The notes under the pieces are model-generated. The model did no database searches. It was not told the origin of the DNA and saw only the letters and a list, made by a program, of their open reading frames with translations. Shown here piece by piece: positions 40,931 to 48,800 of a stretch of DNA of 64,000 nucleotides (the stretch's first letter is position 1; every line of letters starts with the position of its first letter). The DNA is from Anaerolineae bacterium (GTDB lineage: Bacteria; Chloroflexota; Anaerolineae; Promineifilales; Promineifilaceae): contig JAHDWK010000004.1 in the NCBI GenBank assembly GCA_023382655.1, positions 212,538 through 276,537 on the forward strand, in the 5' to 3' direction. Position numbers and translations under genes: made by a program.

Positions 40931-41917
40931 TTAAGGTACAGGCACCCTCTCTACCACATGGATGATGCCGTTTGCCGCCACAATATTGAATTCGGTGAGT
41001 GGCTGACCATTAATTTGCACCTGCGCATCTTCGTTTATGCTCACAAACAACGGCCGTCCCTCTACCGTGGGGATGTACTTATCTGTGGCAATCTGGTTTA
41101 TGCCCAACAGGTCATTAACCAGCAGGTAAGAGACGAAGGTTTCCGGGTCTGCCTGCATGTCGGCCATCAACTCTTCAGACAGCAGGGCAAAGGCAGCGTC
41201 AGTGGGCGCAAAAACTGTATGCGTTTGCCCCAGATCAGCCAGCGCCTCCTCCAGGCCGGCCGACTCGGCCAGTGCCAGGAACGTTGTGAAACGGCCGTCA
41301 TCCGTCAGCACTTCGTCAAGTGTTTCCCCCCGTGAGCCTTTGTCCGCCGTGATCAGTGAGTTCACCGGTGGCAATAACAGCGCATCCACAATGTGGATAA
41401 TCCCATTTTCGGCTTCAACGTCCGTGGTTATGATTTTGACCACGTCGTTCAGCATAATTTCGCCACCTTCTACGCTAATGGCCACATGTTCGCCCAACAG
41501 CGTGGGCATGGTGCTGAAATTCGCCAGGGCCGGACTATTATATTGACCGTTGACGATGTGATAGAGCAGGATGTCCGTGACGGTGGCGTCCGCAGTGGTA
41601 GCTAAGGCGTCAAATGTGGCCAGCGCCGTATTGGTCGGGGCAAAGACCGTAAACGGCCCGTCTTTTGCCAGATTGTCCGCCAGTCCGGCTGCTTCAATAA
41701 GCGTTTCAAAATCACTCAATTGGTCACGAGACCCCACGACATCCATGAGATTTTGGGCCATTTCTGGCTGTGTCTCGTCTACCTGCGATTCGTCCGTTTC
41801 CCCCACACCCGTTTGGAAAGCGGGCGCGGCGGCCACCGGGCTTGAGCCTTTGCTAATGGCTCCCCCCATGAACAAAACAGCAACCAACAGAAGTAAAAGT
41901 ATTTTTTTCGTTTGCAT
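40931..41917 (-). CDS. Secreted protein with two fasciclin (FAS1) domains
   Basis: An exported 328-residue protein. The signal peptide (MQTKKILLLLLVAVLF...) probably ends at VAAAPA. Two FAS1 domains follow (~55-185 and ~195-325), each with the FAPTN or FAPTD motif and an ending IIHIVD or IIHVVE segment. FAS1 domains mediate adhesion or surface interaction. The ATG at 41917 has AAGGAG eight bases upstream, so it is preferred to an upstream in-frame GTG. It lies after the PRC/BON gene on the same strand, and the 56-base gap between them holds palindromic ATTGG-type sequences. Confidence 0.9.
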   Translation of the reverse strand: MQTKKILLLLLVAVLFMGGAISKGSSPVAAAPAFQTGVGETDESQVDETQPEMAQNLMDVVGSRDQLSDFETLIEAAGLADNLAKDGPFTVFAPTNTALATFDALATTADATVTDILLYHIVNGQYNSPALANFSTMPTLLGEHVAISVEGGEIMLNDVVKIITTDVEAENGIIHIVDALLLPPVNSLITADKGSRGETLDEVLTDDGRFTTFLALAESAGLEEALADLGQTHTVFAPTDAAFALLSEELMADMQADPETFVSYLLVNDLLGINQIATDKYIPTVEGRPLFVSINEDAQVQINGQPLTEFNIVAANGIIHVVERVPVP

Positions 41918-41982
41918 GGTACACACTCCTTGTGTGGATTGGCGCCAATCTCGCCGATTGAACCAATTTCACACACAATCAC

Positions 41983-42900
41983 TTATAACTGTTCAACCGT
42001 CAGATCGTTGATCACTTTGATCACGCCTGGCTGGTGGCTGGCAATCACCTCCGCCACTTCGCGGGTTTCCCAATCCGGCGCTGCCCCTGTGAGCGTAATG
42101 ATCCCGTGCTCATTGATGACATCAATCACGGCCGTTTCCGTTCGCAGATCAGACATCAGGGCGGTTTCTACGGCCGTTGCTACCCGATCATCTTGCCTCA
42201 CAGGCGCCATTTCCTCATCGGCTTGCCACAACTCAGGCGCATCCGGGTTTTCTGTGCTTCCCGCCGGAGCCGTAGAGAATTCAGGGAAGTCGCCGATTTC
42301 CGCGTCGGCGACCAGTAGATGAATGCCCTGTTCGCTCAGGGTTTGCACATAGTGAATGGGTATGATGTACTGTTTGGGCAACAAAGCGCCTTGTGTCACA
42401 ACCAGATATTCAATCTGGCAATACCGCACACCATTAACAGTGATGAGATGGCTCAAGTGACCAATACGGCCGTCCAGCCCATACACAGTCACCTTATTTC
42501 CCAGTACGATTTTGTCATCGGGCACTCCCTGACGTACTTTTTCCTTTACCGTGGCCACCTCGGCTGTGGTTGGCATTAATGGCGTGCCCGCCGTACCAAT
42601 GATGGCACTTCCCTGGATGGGCGTTGCCCAACTCTGCTCGCCCCGTTCCACTACCATCTCACTAAACGGGGGATACCCGGCCAGTTCCTGGCAGCCAACA
42701 GTCAGACGAATTCCCATAGCTGTGGCCTTTTCCACGTGAGAAACAGGTACCACTACGCTCTGTTTGAACAATAAGCCGCTTTCCAGGATGGCATCGGTAA
42801 TACACCAACTCTCCGGTTCCACTACCAGCCGGGCCAGATGACCACAGGGTGTGTCACGGCCGTAGACCTCAGCGCCAAACTTAAAGTCAAAACTTTTCAC
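41983..42900 (-). CDS. PRC-barrel and BON domain protein
   Basis: A 305-residue protein. Two PRC-barrel-like segments lie near residues 5-70 and 130-200 (KFGAEVYGRDTPCGHLARLV and LGNKVTVYGLDGRIGHLSHL). A BON domain occupies residues ~240-303 (ETALMSDLRTETAVIDVINE...ITLTGAAPDWETREVAE), a fold that binds phospholipid or peptidoglycan surfaces. No signal peptide is visible. The GTG start is supported by a very strong ribosome binding site (GGAGGTGACCT). It may work at the envelope and is probably co-expressed with the fasciclin protein. Confidence 0.82.
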   Translation of the reverse strand: MKSFDFKFGAEVYGRDTPCGHLARLVVEPESWCITDAILESGLLFKQSVVVPVSHVEKATAMGIRLTVGCQELAGYPPFSEMVVERGEQSWATPIQGSAIIGTAGTPLMPTTAEVATVKEKVRQGVPDDKIVLGNKVTVYGLDGRIGHLSHLITVNGVRYCQIEYLVVTQGALLPKQYIIPIHYVQTLSEQGIHLLVADAEIGDFPEFSTAPAGSTENPDAPELWQADEEMAPVRQDDRVATAVETALMSDLRTETAVIDVINEHGIITLTGAAPDWETREVAEVIASHQPGVIKVINDLTVEQL

Positions 42901-43135
42901 AGGTCACCTCCAGTCCAGGTTAAGAGTGCAAATCGTCAAAATCGTCACCTTAACTTGTTCTAGTTGTTGTTTACACCAATAGCTTTTCGTGTACACGCCT
43001 GATCGTTTGCTAGATGACCAGGACGCCAGCGCAGCCATCAGCATAACAAGAACAGCGCGCCGCTGTCTTGTATCTGGATACAGAACGGAGATATGGATTC
43101 GGGTTATGTATTGGGGAAAAGGAAAGAGTGTGGTA

Positions 43136-43813
43136 TCAGGCAGATGGAGGGGAGCACACGGCCGTGTCGTTCAACAAAGCCGCATAAGCTGTGGCTTCCC
43201 AGCGGTTATTAACGCCCAATTTTTGCAGCACACTATGAACGTGGTTTTTGACCGTACCCAGTTCAATTGTTAGGTGTTCACAAATTTCCTGGTTACTTAC
43301 TCCCCCGCCAATCAACGCCAACACCTCGCGTTCACGTGGCGTCAGATCTGCCAGTTTCGTGGCATCGGGATTCAGGCCCATTTCCGCGTGTAGTTCTGCC
43401 AGCTTTGCCACGCGGGACATCAGCGCCGCAATCACGGTTGGTGAAGCCAGCGCTTCACCCTGGGAGACGGCCCGAATATTCTTCAGTAGTTCTTCCATCG
43501 AATCATCTTGCAGAACATAGCCATCTGCACCGGCTTCTACACATTGCAAAATCACTTCCTCAGAGTGGGGCAGGCCCATCACCAATACTTTGGCCGTCAC
43601 TTCTGCCTTGCGCAGGGTTTTGGTCAAGGCCATCATGCCGTCATCAGGTCGAGAAGAGCACACCAGTACGACATCACAAGCGCCGGCTTTCTCCAAAGCA
43701 ATGGCGTCTGTGGTGGCCGTGCCTACTATTTGAATGTCTGGCTCCTGACGCAGGGCGGCGGCAATCACTTTGCCAAAGACGCGCGCCTCGTGTACCACAA
43801 GCAAACGAATCAT
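43136..43813 (-). CDS. NarL/LuxR-type response regulator with degenerate receiver
   Basis: A 225-residue DNA-binding protein. The C-terminal LuxR helix-turn-helix (~residues 155-215) is intact: LTPREREVLALIGGGVSNQEI...LGTVKNHVHSVLQKLGV. The N-terminal domain has the receiver fold but lacks the phosphorylation residues: the acidic pair reads His8-Glu9, the phospho-acceptor position is Cys52 (VVLVCSSRP), and the conserved Lys is Gln (YVLQDD). It therefore probably acts without phosphorylation, by ligand or partner binding. The ATG at 43813 with AAGGAG is chosen over an upstream TTG. No histidine kinase is nearby. Confidence 0.85.
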   Translation of the reverse strand: MIRLLVVHEARVFGKVIAAALRQEPDIQIVGTATTDAIALEKAGACDVVLVCSSRPDDGMMALTKTLRKAEVTAKVLVMGLPHSEEVILQCVEAGADGYVLQDDSMEELLKNIRAVSQGEALASPTVIAALMSRVAKLAELHAEMGLNPDATKLADLTPREREVLALIGGGVSNQEICEHLTIELGTVKNHVHSVLQKLGVNNRWEATAYAALLNDTAVCSPPSA

Positions 43814-44038
43814 CAAAGCTCCTTAATCCTCATCCCTGCCAATCCAGCGCGCAGATTAAATGCTGGATGAACTCAAGATAAGCCAACGGTAAATACAAGC
43901 TGAACAACAAATAAGATAGCATCCCAATTTAGATGGCAGCATTATAGGCGGATTTATATCATTTTTCTAGTTTCAGGCAGGCACAAGATATAGCTGACGA
44001 GGGAATGCAGTGTATCTGCGGTCTATATCCATCGTGAT

Positions 44039-44070
44039 GCACGGCCGTACCGGTAAAGGTACGGCCGTGC
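44039..44070. terminator. ACGGCCGT-built hairpin after the PEP-CTERM gene
   Basis: GCACGGCCGTACC and its complement GGTACGGCCGTGC flank GGTAAA (44039-44070). Each arm contains an ACGGCCGT palindrome. It lies about 20 bases downstream of a minus-strand gene; no T tract is seen. It could act as a terminator. Confidence 0.6.
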
Positions 44071-44090
44071 TATTTGGGGGCAGAGTGGCC

Positions 44091-46973
44091 TCAAGCCAAC
44101 GGCCGTAACCCCCCTACCAGCCGATTTCTCCGGGCATACCAGGCCAGCATCACCACAGCCAGCCCCATGAGCAGCCATTCTTCGGGCTCCGGCACACCGG
44201 TTACCGTTAGTTGCTCCTGCGTGGTTTCACCCACCACCTCAAACTCACGCTCAAAGCGGTCAGGATCATCTTCCAGATTATCCAACATCCGCTGCTGCCG
44301 CTCTTCCACCAGCACGATCATAGAGGAGTAAGGGGTGACAATACCCTGTTCAGTGGCAATGGCGTGCAACCCATCCAGCACGGCCAGATCGCTCAGAGCG
44401 CCATGCTGTTTTTGCATCTCGGCCAGGATGAGGCGGCGGCCGGCCAGGGCGGCAAAACCATCTGTAGCCTCATGGGTTTCCAGGGCCACCGAGAGCATAT
44501 CGGCCGTTTCGGTGGGCATAACGGCCCAGGTGTACCCATCGGCTACATCCACCGTGACACCCTCGGCCTGGCTGGTCTGGATGAAGACTTGCCGCGCCAA
44601 TGCCTCGTCTATGCTGGCAGCGCTGCCGCCGCCGCTGGCCTGGATGGCCTGCAATGTGGCGTCATCATATCCCAGCGGAAACTGCCCGCCGACATGGATC
44701 ATCCAGAGTGGCGCAGGGGGTGTGGTGGGGGCACGGCCGTCAAAACTCAGCCCAAAACCCGACCCATCCGTAATGACCAGGATCGCATCATATGTCTGCC
44801 CGGCATATAAATCTTCAAATTGCAGCAGCAAGTCGCCTGCATTCTGACCGCCATAATAGACGATCTCCTGGCCCACGACCTCGGCCAGGGGCACAACAGC
44901 GGGCGCTTCGCCTCGGAATTCAGAAGACGTGAGGTAGACATCTACCGTGCCGCCCCAGGCGCCAACCTGGGCCAACGCTTCTTGCACAAGTTGATCGTCC
45001 CTGACCATACTGCGTGACCGATCCAGCACCACGGCCAGCGATAAACTGCCATCCGCTTGGGGCAGGCTCTCTGCCATTATGGGCTGGGCAATGACCGAAT
45101 GACCATCAGGCAAATCTACACGGTGGCCTATAGGTTGGGGCAGTCCTAGAGCCGGTGCTGATGCGGGCAGCCAGGTGCGTTTATCGGCGTCCATAGGTTG
45201 ACCGTTAACCAGGCGCACACTGTCACTGTCCCAAAACAGATTAAATTGCTTAGCCAGATAAGGCAGGGGCCAGTTGTGCCCGTCGGCCATGACGCGGTAG
45301 GTGAGCCACAGGTGCAGCGGCGGCGCGCCGCTGAGAACGCTGTGGGCCAGCTCGTTATCCCATGTCTGGTTCATCGGCGGAATGGGGAAGACGCGCAGCC
45401 GATATTGGCCGGGGCCAATTTGTTCCAGCAAAGCCGGGTCTACCTGTCGCTGTACTTCCTGGCGATAAACGGCCTGGGCCGCGCCCCGGGGGGCCACACG
45501 GAAGGGGAAGCGGACGTCGCGGTTGTCGGTATTACCCAACCAGACGCCGGTGAGCACGGCCGTTTCCGGCAGCGAAAAGAAATAAATCACCTCCTGCCGT
45601 TGCGTGGTCTGGTTTTCATACGCTTCGTACAACTCCACGTCTGCCCAATCACCATGTTCAGTAACGCTGATCTCCTGGCGTGCCAGATAAACTTCGCGGT
45701 CATCCACGGCCTGCCAGCCGGCGCGCGCCTGATCCATCATCCAGGTGGAACGCACAGCGGCGACCACCGACTCCTTTTCGCCTTCGTTAATTGGTTGGTC
45801 GAAGAACTCTTCGTATAGCGCCGCAGCTTTGCCCGGCTCTTCCCGGAACACGCGGTTATCCCAATGATTGAACGAGACATAGCTGCCGACGGGCTGGTAG
45901 AGCAGGGGGCTGACCAATCCTTCATACCAACGCTGCACCCCCGCCGCCTGCCGATCATCGAGGCTGAATGCCTGGGTATACAGATCGCTGATGTGATCCA
46001 TTTCGCCCTCGGCGCTGAGATAGCGGTGTTGCGCCAGGTAAGCATTCAACAGCCCGGCGCGGATGGCTTCTTCCTGTTCTAATAAGGCTGCCGCTTCGTC
46101 TTCTGTGGCCGGTGGTTGCTCCAGCAAAGCAAAAGCCTGCTGCTGCGGCTGCCGGTTGATCTGGACAATGGCAAAAATGAGCAGGGCGATGACGGCCGTA
46201 CTCAAGGCCACAGCACGCGGTTGGCTATATTGCCGGGTGAGCGCCTGAATGCCCCGCCACCAGGCACGGCCGTAAATAATCGGCACCGCAATGGGCATGA
46301 GTACAAACAGGGTGGCGGTATAAGCCAACTGCACCATGCCCAACAGCATAAACGGTACCCAGATAAACGCTTGCAGATAAGCATCCTGCAACATTTCCAC
46401 GAAGCTGCGGATGACCTGCCCCAGATTGGCAACGGTATCCCACACCCACTGTCCGATAAGGGCGGCGATGGGCAGCGCATAAAAGGCAATCCACAAACTG
46501 GCATAGACACCAACCACCAGCAAGATGCTGAGGCCAATGACCCGCAGATGGGTCAGCGCCGGGCCACGTTGGTCAATACGCCGGTCGAGCAGTTGCCACA
46601 GCAGCACACCCAGGCTGAATATACCGGCGGTCAACATCAACGTCACAACGGGGGTGGCGTCACGAATGAGGAAAAAGCGCACCGCCAGCATCAGCATGAG
46701 CGGCCCTTCTACACCGTAACCCAGGGCAAAGAGCTTGTGCGGTTCATGGCGCAGCACAGTCAACCCTAAAATCACACACAATAGGGGAATGGCAGCCAAC
46801 ACCGCCCCATACACCAGAAATTGCACCGGGATGCTGCCGGCACGCACGGCCGTGACCATCTCTACCATCACCGTTGGTGCAAAACCAATGACCATAAATG
46901 CCAGAAAAATGGCGTTCCACGACCAGAAGAGAAAATAGCTCCAGGTACGTGTGTCGGTTATATACTTTTTCAT
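44091..46973 (-). CDS. PEP-CTERM integral membrane protein with VIT/VWA domains
   Basis: A ~960-residue protein. The N-terminal ~300 residues have seven or more hydrophobic helices. A VIT-like region (~400-520, beginning ARQEISVTEHGDWADVELYEAYENQTTQRQ in two pieces) and a VWA domain near residue 650 (VVLDRSRSM, the MIDAS motif) follow. The C-terminus reads VPEPEEWLLMGLAVVMLAWY then ARRNR: a PEP motif, a helix and a basic tail, which is the exosortase sorting signal. The ATG at 46973 has AAGGAG. It lies directly after the exosortase gene on the same strand, so it is likely the dedicated substrate. It resembles the TIGR02921-type PEP-CTERM membrane proteins (inference). Confidence 0.85.
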   Translation of the reverse strand: MKKYITDTRTWSYFLFWSWNAIFLAFMVIGFAPTVMVEMVTAVRAGSIPVQFLVYGAVLAAIPLLCVILGLTVLRHEPHKLFALGYGVEGPLMLMLAVRFFLIRDATPVVTLMLTAGIFSLGVLLWQLLDRRIDQRGPALTHLRVIGLSILLVVGVYASLWIAFYALPIAALIGQWVWDTVANLGQVIRSFVEMLQDAYLQAFIWVPFMLLGMVQLAYTATLFVLMPIAVPIIYGRAWWRGIQALTRQYSQPRAVALSTAVIALLIFAIVQINRQPQQQAFALLEQPPATEDEAAALLEQEEAIRAGLLNAYLAQHRYLSAEGEMDHISDLYTQAFSLDDRQAAGVQRWYEGLVSPLLYQPVGSYVSFNHWDNRVFREEPGKAAALYEEFFDQPINEGEKESVVAAVRSTWMMDQARAGWQAVDDREVYLARQEISVTEHGDWADVELYEAYENQTTQRQEVIYFFSLPETAVLTGVWLGNTDNRDVRFPFRVAPRGAAQAVYRQEVQRQVDPALLEQIGPGQYRLRVFPIPPMNQTWDNELAHSVLSGAPPLHLWLTYRVMADGHNWPLPYLAKQFNLFWDSDSVRLVNGQPMDADKRTWLPASAPALGLPQPIGHRVDLPDGHSVIAQPIMAESLPQADGSLSLAVVLDRSRSMVRDDQLVQEALAQVGAWGGTVDVYLTSSEFRGEAPAVVPLAEVVGQEIVYYGGQNAGDLLLQFEDLYAGQTYDAILVITDGSGFGLSFDGRAPTTPPAPLWMIHVGGQFPLGYDDATLQAIQASGGGSAASIDEALARQVFIQTSQAEGVTVDVADGYTWAVMPTETADMLSVALETHEATDGFAALAGRRLILAEMQKQHGALSDLAVLDGLHAIATEQGIVTPYSSMIVLVEERQQRMLDNLEDDPDRFEREFEVVGETTQEQLTVTGVPEPEEWLLMGLAVVMLAWYARRNRLVGGLRPLA

Positions 46974-46988
46974 CAGTAGCTCCTTTTT

Positions 46989-47039
46989 GTCATTGGTCAT
47001 TAGTCATTTGTTTATGACCAGTGACCAATAACCAATGAC
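46989..47039. repeat. Heptad hairpin between exosortase and its neighbour
   Basis: ATTGGTC, ATTAGTC, ATTTGTT on one side and TGACCAG, TGACCAA, TAACCAA on the other form complementary 7-base words. It lies in the short gap between the exosortase gene and the PEP-CTERM gene. Confidence 0.75.
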
Positions 47040-48568
47040 TATTTCAAATAATTATCTACCGCCTCATGCAGCGCCAGATACAATTGCCGCACCTCGTCAT
47101 CATGCGGCTGCACAGGGCCATCAAACAGAATAGAAACCAGCACCCAGGGTTCGCGCTCCAGGGAGGCATCGGCCCAGATGCGGGCGCCGTAATCATCGGT
47201 GGTGCGGGTGGCGGATTGGAACCAGTAGGCGGCGGTATAAAGTTGACGCTGCTCACCTTTACCCAGTGTCACCAGGCGCAGCGGGAACTCCGGCGACACC
47301 AGGTGTGGCTGGGAACTGTCCAGCGTCAGGCCATACACTTCAAAACATCTTTCCGGGCGGTGGTGTGCCCGCCATGTCTGGCTGGTGATCAGGATCATCG
47401 TGCCACTAACCTCACCCCATTGCCAGCGCAGCCGTTCGGCCGTAGCCGCGCCATCACGGGTGAGCCATTCGGTTTCGTCGGGTTTCAGTGGCAGCGGTTC
47501 TACCTGTAATACAGCAGGAAAGTGCCAGGCGGGGGCCACGGCCGTCAGCCCTGTTTGGGGCCGGGAAGTATAGAGTGGGATCATGACCAGGATGGCGGCA
47601 ATGAGAAAGATGGAGAAGTGGGTGGAAATCGGCGATTGGTCATTGGTGATTGGCTGGCTGACGATGGGTAAATCTCTATTCTCTACTCTCCGATCTCCTA
47701 CTCGCCACAGCAACACGGCCGTCGCGCACACCACCACAAATCCCAACACGCCCAACGGCACGTGCAGCATTTCTGCCAACAGCGTCCAGCCCATCACCTG
47801 GCCCACCAGCACCAGAATGGCTACGCGGGCAAAGTTAGCCACAAAAAGCAGGGGGATAAACAGCAGCAGCACCAGGAACCAGCGCCGGTTTAACGGCCGG
47901 GCCTCCACCCAGGTGGCTGCCAGCAAAAACAACATGCCCGTCCACAAACTCTTAACGCCGCTGCACGGCAGGTCAACCTGCGACACGCCATTTTCAAAGA
48001 CCAGGATGGTATCTACGCCGATGGAATGCACGCCGACGGCCGTTAATCCCTGCCGTACCAATTCCGCCGTTAAAATGCGCATGGGGTAGCCGACAAACGT
48101 TTGCAGATGCTCACCAAACGGCAGGACGCCAATCAGCAGCAGCATCGCCGGTAAACCTTGCCGCCAGCGCCCCGGTGATAACCACAGCCCCAACAAGCCA
48201 TAACTGGCAACACCAAAGAGACAGGCAGCCAGCATGTTTATGTCCAGGAAGCGCTCCACCAACAAATAGGCCACCGAGCCACCCAATGCCAGCGCCAGGG
48301 GCAGGCGACGCGGTACGGGGGCGGCATCGGGTTGGGGCCGGATACCTTCACGCTGCATTTGCAGCCCAATCAGCGCCAGCACCGCCACCAATACAATCTG
48401 GTTCAGGCGGAAATCTTCGCGCTGAAAAATAACTTGCAGATAGTTAAAAATGGGCAGATAGAGCCACAACCAGAGAAGCAGGATGAGCAGGTTCAAGCCC
48501 AGTTGCGGCCAGCGCCAGGTACGGGCCTGGACAGAGAGGGAGGACACCAGGTTTGTCATGGTATCCAT
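47039..48568 (-). CDS. Exosortase fused to an EpsI-like domain
   Basis: A 509-residue membrane protease/transpeptidase of the exosortase family. It has about eight to ten hydrophobic helices. The catalytic Cys is in DLPCSGVKSL, the conserved Arg in NFARV and the His in LHVPLG. The C-terminal ~200 residues resemble the EpsI domain (HRPERCFEVYGL). The linker (~residues 290-312) is encoded by a heptad-repeat array (47634-47705), read in frame. It is followed by the PEP-CTERM gene, which carries its likely substrate. I do not assign the exosortase subfamily. The ATG at 48568 has no clear ribosome binding site; ATG 48559 is also possible. Confidence 0.88.
   Translation of the reverse strand: MDTMTNLVSSLSVQARTWRWPQLGLNLLILLLWLWLYLPIFNYLQVIFQREDFRLNQIVLVAVLALIGLQMQREGIRPQPDAAPVPRRLPLALALGGSVAYLLVERFLDINMLAACLFGVASYGLLGLWLSPGRWRQGLPAMLLLIGVLPFGEHLQTFVGYPMRILTAELVRQGLTAVGVHSIGVDTILVFENGVSQVDLPCSGVKSLWTGMLFLLAATWVEARPLNRRWFLVLLLFIPLLFVANFARVAILVLVGQVMGWTLLAEMLHVPLGVLGFVVVCATAVLLWRVGDRRVENRDLPIVSQPITNDQSPISTHFSIFLIAAILVMIPLYTSRPQTGLTAVAPAWHFPAVLQVEPLPLKPDETEWLTRDGAATAERLRWQWGEVSGTMILITSQTWRAHHRPERCFEVYGLTLDSSQPHLVSPEFPLRLVTLGKGEQRQLYTAAYWFQSATRTTDDYGARIWADASLEREPWVLVSILFDGPVQPHDDEVRQLYLALHEAVDNYLK
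47634..47705. repeat. Heptad array inside the exosortase coding sequence
   Basis: Ten 7-base words in a row: GATTGGT, CATTGGT, GATTGGC, TGGCTGA, CGATGGG and, after two bases, AATCTCT, ATTCTCT, ACTCTCC, GATCTCC, TACTCGC. The words are the same kind as those in the gaps at 14073, 26634 and 46989. On the coding strand they encode a linker of 24 residues without breaking the frame. Confidence 0.85.
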
Positions 48569-48596
48569 TGTAGTTTGGTTGACGGGGGATTACGCG

Positions 48597-48614
48597 ACGG
48601 CCGTGTAACGGCCG
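48597..48614. repeat. Two adjacent ACGGCCGT octamers
   Basis: ACGGCCGTGTA and ACGGCCGTGTA follow each other nine bases apart, in the gap upstream of the exosortase gene. Confidence 0.8.
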
Positions 48615-48729
48615 TGTAACAGTTTGGCGCTGTTTCCCCCCTCATCATAACGAATGGCATCCGGGTGATCTACGCGCAGCAAAACAGGCGGCGCCCCCAC
48701 ATTGCTCCCATCAAAAGAAGAAGTGAGAG

Positions 48730-48773
48730 GAAACGGCCGTTTTGAATCCATTTTAGATGGTCACGGCCGTTTC
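48730..48773. repeat. Inverted pair of ACGGCCGT octamers
   Basis: GAAACGGCCGT (48730-48740) and ACGGCCGTTTC (48763-48773) are inverted copies with 22 bases between them. They lie downstream of the minus-strand binding-protein gene and could form a terminator-like hairpin. Confidence 0.7.
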
Positions 48774-48800
48774 TTTGCGTTCAATCCGGTTATTTGTTGA

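Noticed and set aside
43814-44090. A small gene or RNA in this 277-base gap
   Set aside because: No convincing open frame, and no structure other than the ACGGCCGT hairpin at 44039-44070.
48569-48800. A small gene in the gap upstream of the exosortase
   Set aside because: No frame with a plausible start and composition; the gap holds only ACGGCCGT copies.
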